A stretch of DNA of 64,000 bases, from positions 3,348,001 through 3,412,000 of the forward strand of contig NZ_CP087203.1 in the NCBI RefSeq assembly GCF_026016325.1, written 5' to 3'. The notes beneath the pieces were generated by a model, which was not told the origin of the DNA, made no database searches, and worked only from the letters and a program-made list of their open reading frames with translations. Positions 62,436 to 64,000 of the stretch are shown piece after piece. The DNA is from Pseudomonas sp. B21-056. GTDB lineage: Bacteria; Pseudomonadota; Gammaproteobacteria; Pseudomonadales; Pseudomonadaceae. The position numbers and the translations under genes were made by a program. Numbering within the stretch: the first letter of the stretch is position 1; every line of letters starts with the position of its first letter.

Positions 62436-64000
62436 ATGAAATTTTCCCAGTTCTTCATTTCACGGCCGATCTTCGCAGCGGTGCTTTCGCTGCTGATCCT
62501 GATCGCCGGCGCCATCTCGCTGTTCCAGTTGCCGATCAGCGAATACCCCGAAGTCGTGCCGCCCACCGTGGTCGTGCGGGCCAACTTCCCGGGCGCCAAC
62601 CCCAAGGTCATCGGTGAAACCGTGGCCGCGCCCCTGGAGCAGGCCATCACCGGCATCGAGAACATGCTCTACATGTCCTCGCAGTCCACCGCCGACGGCA
62701 AGATCACCCTGACCATCACCTTTGCCCTGGGCACCGACCTGGATAACGCCCAGGTGCAGGTGCAGAACCGCGTCACCCGGACCGAGCCCAAGCTCCCGGA
62801 AGAAGTGACCCGGATCGGCATCACGGTGGACAAGGCGTCGCCCGACCTGACCATGGTCGTGCACTTGACCTCGCCGGACAAACGCTACGACATGCTCTAC
62901 CTGTCCAACTACGCCCTGCTCAACATCAAGGATGAGCTGGCGCGCCTGGGCGGCGTGGGTGATGTGCAACTGTTCGGCATGGGCGATTACTCCCTGCGGG
63001 TCTGGCTGGATCCGAACAAGACTGCTTCGCGCAACCTGACCGCCACCGACGTAGTCACCGCCATCCGCGAGCAGAACCGCCAGGTCGCCGCCGGTGCCCT
63101 GGGTGCGCCGCCGGCACCGAATGCCCAAGCCTTCCAGCTCTCGATCAATACCCAGGGTCGCCTGGTGAACGAGGAAGAGTTCGAGAACATCATCATCCGT
63201 TCCGGCGCCAACGGTGAGATCACTCGCCTGAAGGACATCGCCCGCATTGAGCTGGGCTCCAGCCAATACGCCCTGCGCTCGTTGCTCGACAACCAGCCGG
63301 CGGTGGCAATCCCGATCTTCCAGCGTCCAGGTTCCAACGCCATTCAGATCTCCAACGACGTCCATGCCAAGATGGACGAGCTGAAGAAGAACTTCCCGGC
63401 GGGCATGGACTACAGCATCGTCTACGACCCGACGATCTTCGTGCGCGGTTCCATCGAGGCGGTGGTGCACACCCTGTTCGAAGCGCTGATCCTCGTGGTG
63501 CTGGTGGTGATCCTGTTCCTGCAGACCTGGCGCGCCTCGATCATCCCGCTGGTGGCCGTGCCGGTGTCGTTGATCGGTACGTTCGCCGTGATGCACCTGT
63601 TCGGCTTCTCGTTGAACGCCCTTTCGCTGTTCGGGTTGGTACTGGCCATCGGTATCGTGGTGGACGACGCCATCGTCGTGGTGGAGAACGTCGAACGCAA
63701 CATCGGCCTCGGCCTCACTCCGGTGGACGCGACCAAGCGTGCCATGAGCGAAGTGACCGGCCCGATCATTGCCACCGCACTGGTACTCTGCGCGGTGTTC
63801 ATTCCGGCGGCGTTCATCAGCGGCTTGACCGGGCAGTTCTATAAGCAGTTCGCCCTGACCATTGCCATTTCCACCGTGATCTCGGCGTTCAACTCCCTGA
63901 CCCTGTCGCCGGCCCTGGCCGCGGTATTGCTCAAGAGCCATGACGCGCCCAAGGACCGTTTCTCCAGGTTCCTCGATGCACTGCTGGGCAGCTGGCTGTT
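62436..64000 (+). CDS. mexF: RND efflux transporter MexF, 3' end outside the window
   Basis: Inner-membrane proton-driven RND (HAE-1) transporter. 521 of about 1,060 residues are present. It begins KFSQFFISRPIFAAVLSLL (TM1), then the first periplasmic porter loop (ISEYPEVVPPTVVVRANFPG) and TM2-TM5 (LILVVLVVILFLQTWRASII; GLVLAIGIVVDDAIVVVENV with the charged DD pair of the proton relay in TM4). ATG 62436 lies 15 bp after the mexE stop. The usual third gene, an OprN-type channel, would lie beyond the window. Confidence 0.95.
   Translation, partial: MKFSQFFISRPIFAAVLSLLILIAGAISLFQLPISEYPEVVPPTVVVRANFPGANPKVIGETVAAPLEQAITGIENMLYMSSQSTADGKITLTITFALGTDLDNAQVQVQNRVTRTEPKLPEEVTRIGITVDKASPDLTMVVHLTSPDKRYDMLYLSNYALLNIKDELARLGGVGDVQLFGMGDYSLRVWLDPNKTASRNLTATDVVTAIREQNRQVAAGALGAPPAPNAQAFQLSINTQGRLVNEEEFENIIIRSGANGEITRLKDIARIELGSSQYALRSLLDNQPAVAIPIFQRPGSNAIQISNDVHAKMDELKKNFPAGMDYSIVYDPTIFVRGSIEAVVHTLFEALILVVLVVILFLQTWRASIIPLVAVPVSLIGTFAVMHLFGFSLNALSLFGLVLAIGIVVDDAIVVVENVERNIGLGLTPVDATKRAMSEVTGPIIATALVLCAVFIPAAFISGLTGQFYKQFALTIAISTVISAFNSLTLSPALAAVLLKSHDAPKDRFSRFLDALLGSWL

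Noticed and set aside
62460..63941. A 493-codon minus-strand frame opposite mexF
   Set aside because: Antisense of conserved RND transporter sequence; composition is His/Gln/Arg-rich as expected of a shadow frame.

Overview
The window looks like a chromosomal segment of a Pseudomonas of the P. fluorescens complex. This is inferred from high-GC coding DNA, the aprA-inh-aprDEF-lipase exoenzyme operon, a mexE/mexF-type efflux locus, a DUF1652 gene, and several families of short palindromic repeats (REP/REPIN) typical of that group. No tRNA, rRNA, CRISPR array or intact insertion sequence was found.

Layout. (1) 1-9.1 kb: end of a small lipoprotein gene, then on the minus strand the operon aprA (serralysin), inh (its inhibitor), aprD-aprE-aprF (type I secretion) and a family I.3 RTX lipase. 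(2) 9.4-22.8 kb: a LysR/MFS divergent pair, a DUF1652 gene, a UvrD/HelD-like helicase, phosphoglucomutase, a MocR-type regulator next to an unrecognised 495-residue protein, a small orphan gene, and a divergent quinone-oxidoreductase/LysR pair. (3) 22.8-34.1 kb: a lower-GC accessory island inserted at the 3' end of that LysR gene. A diverged second copy of the LysR 3' end lies at its right border. The island carries a 2091-residue predicted nuclease-STAND NTPase overlapping a small partner gene, a DUF4238 gene broken by an in-frame stop, a membrane protein, two small ORFs and a ParDE toxin-antitoxin module. It is the best candidate for an undescribed system, probably anti-phage. (4) 34.1-41 kb: a double hybrid histidine kinase with a periplasmic sugar-type binding protein, and an ABC exporter. 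(5) 41.2-49.8 kb: a sucrose/fructoside locus with a maltoporin-like porin, ABC importer, GH32 hydrolase and LacI regulator. (6) 49.8-59.8 kb: two small VOC/YCII genes and a second complete type I secretion operon ending in a 1483-residue RTX metalloprotease with near-identical 1,050-bp internal repeats. (7) 60-64 kb: a periplasmic solute-binding protein, a frameshifted mexE-like gene and the start of mexF, cut by the window end.

Working together: two paralogous type I exporters each sit with their own secreted RTX cargo, and all three cargo proteins end in a similar C-terminal motif. The sugar locus imports and hydrolyses a fructoside. The island appears to be a self-contained defence module. 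Palindromic repeats punctuate gene ends, and in two cases supply the stop codon of the upstream gene.
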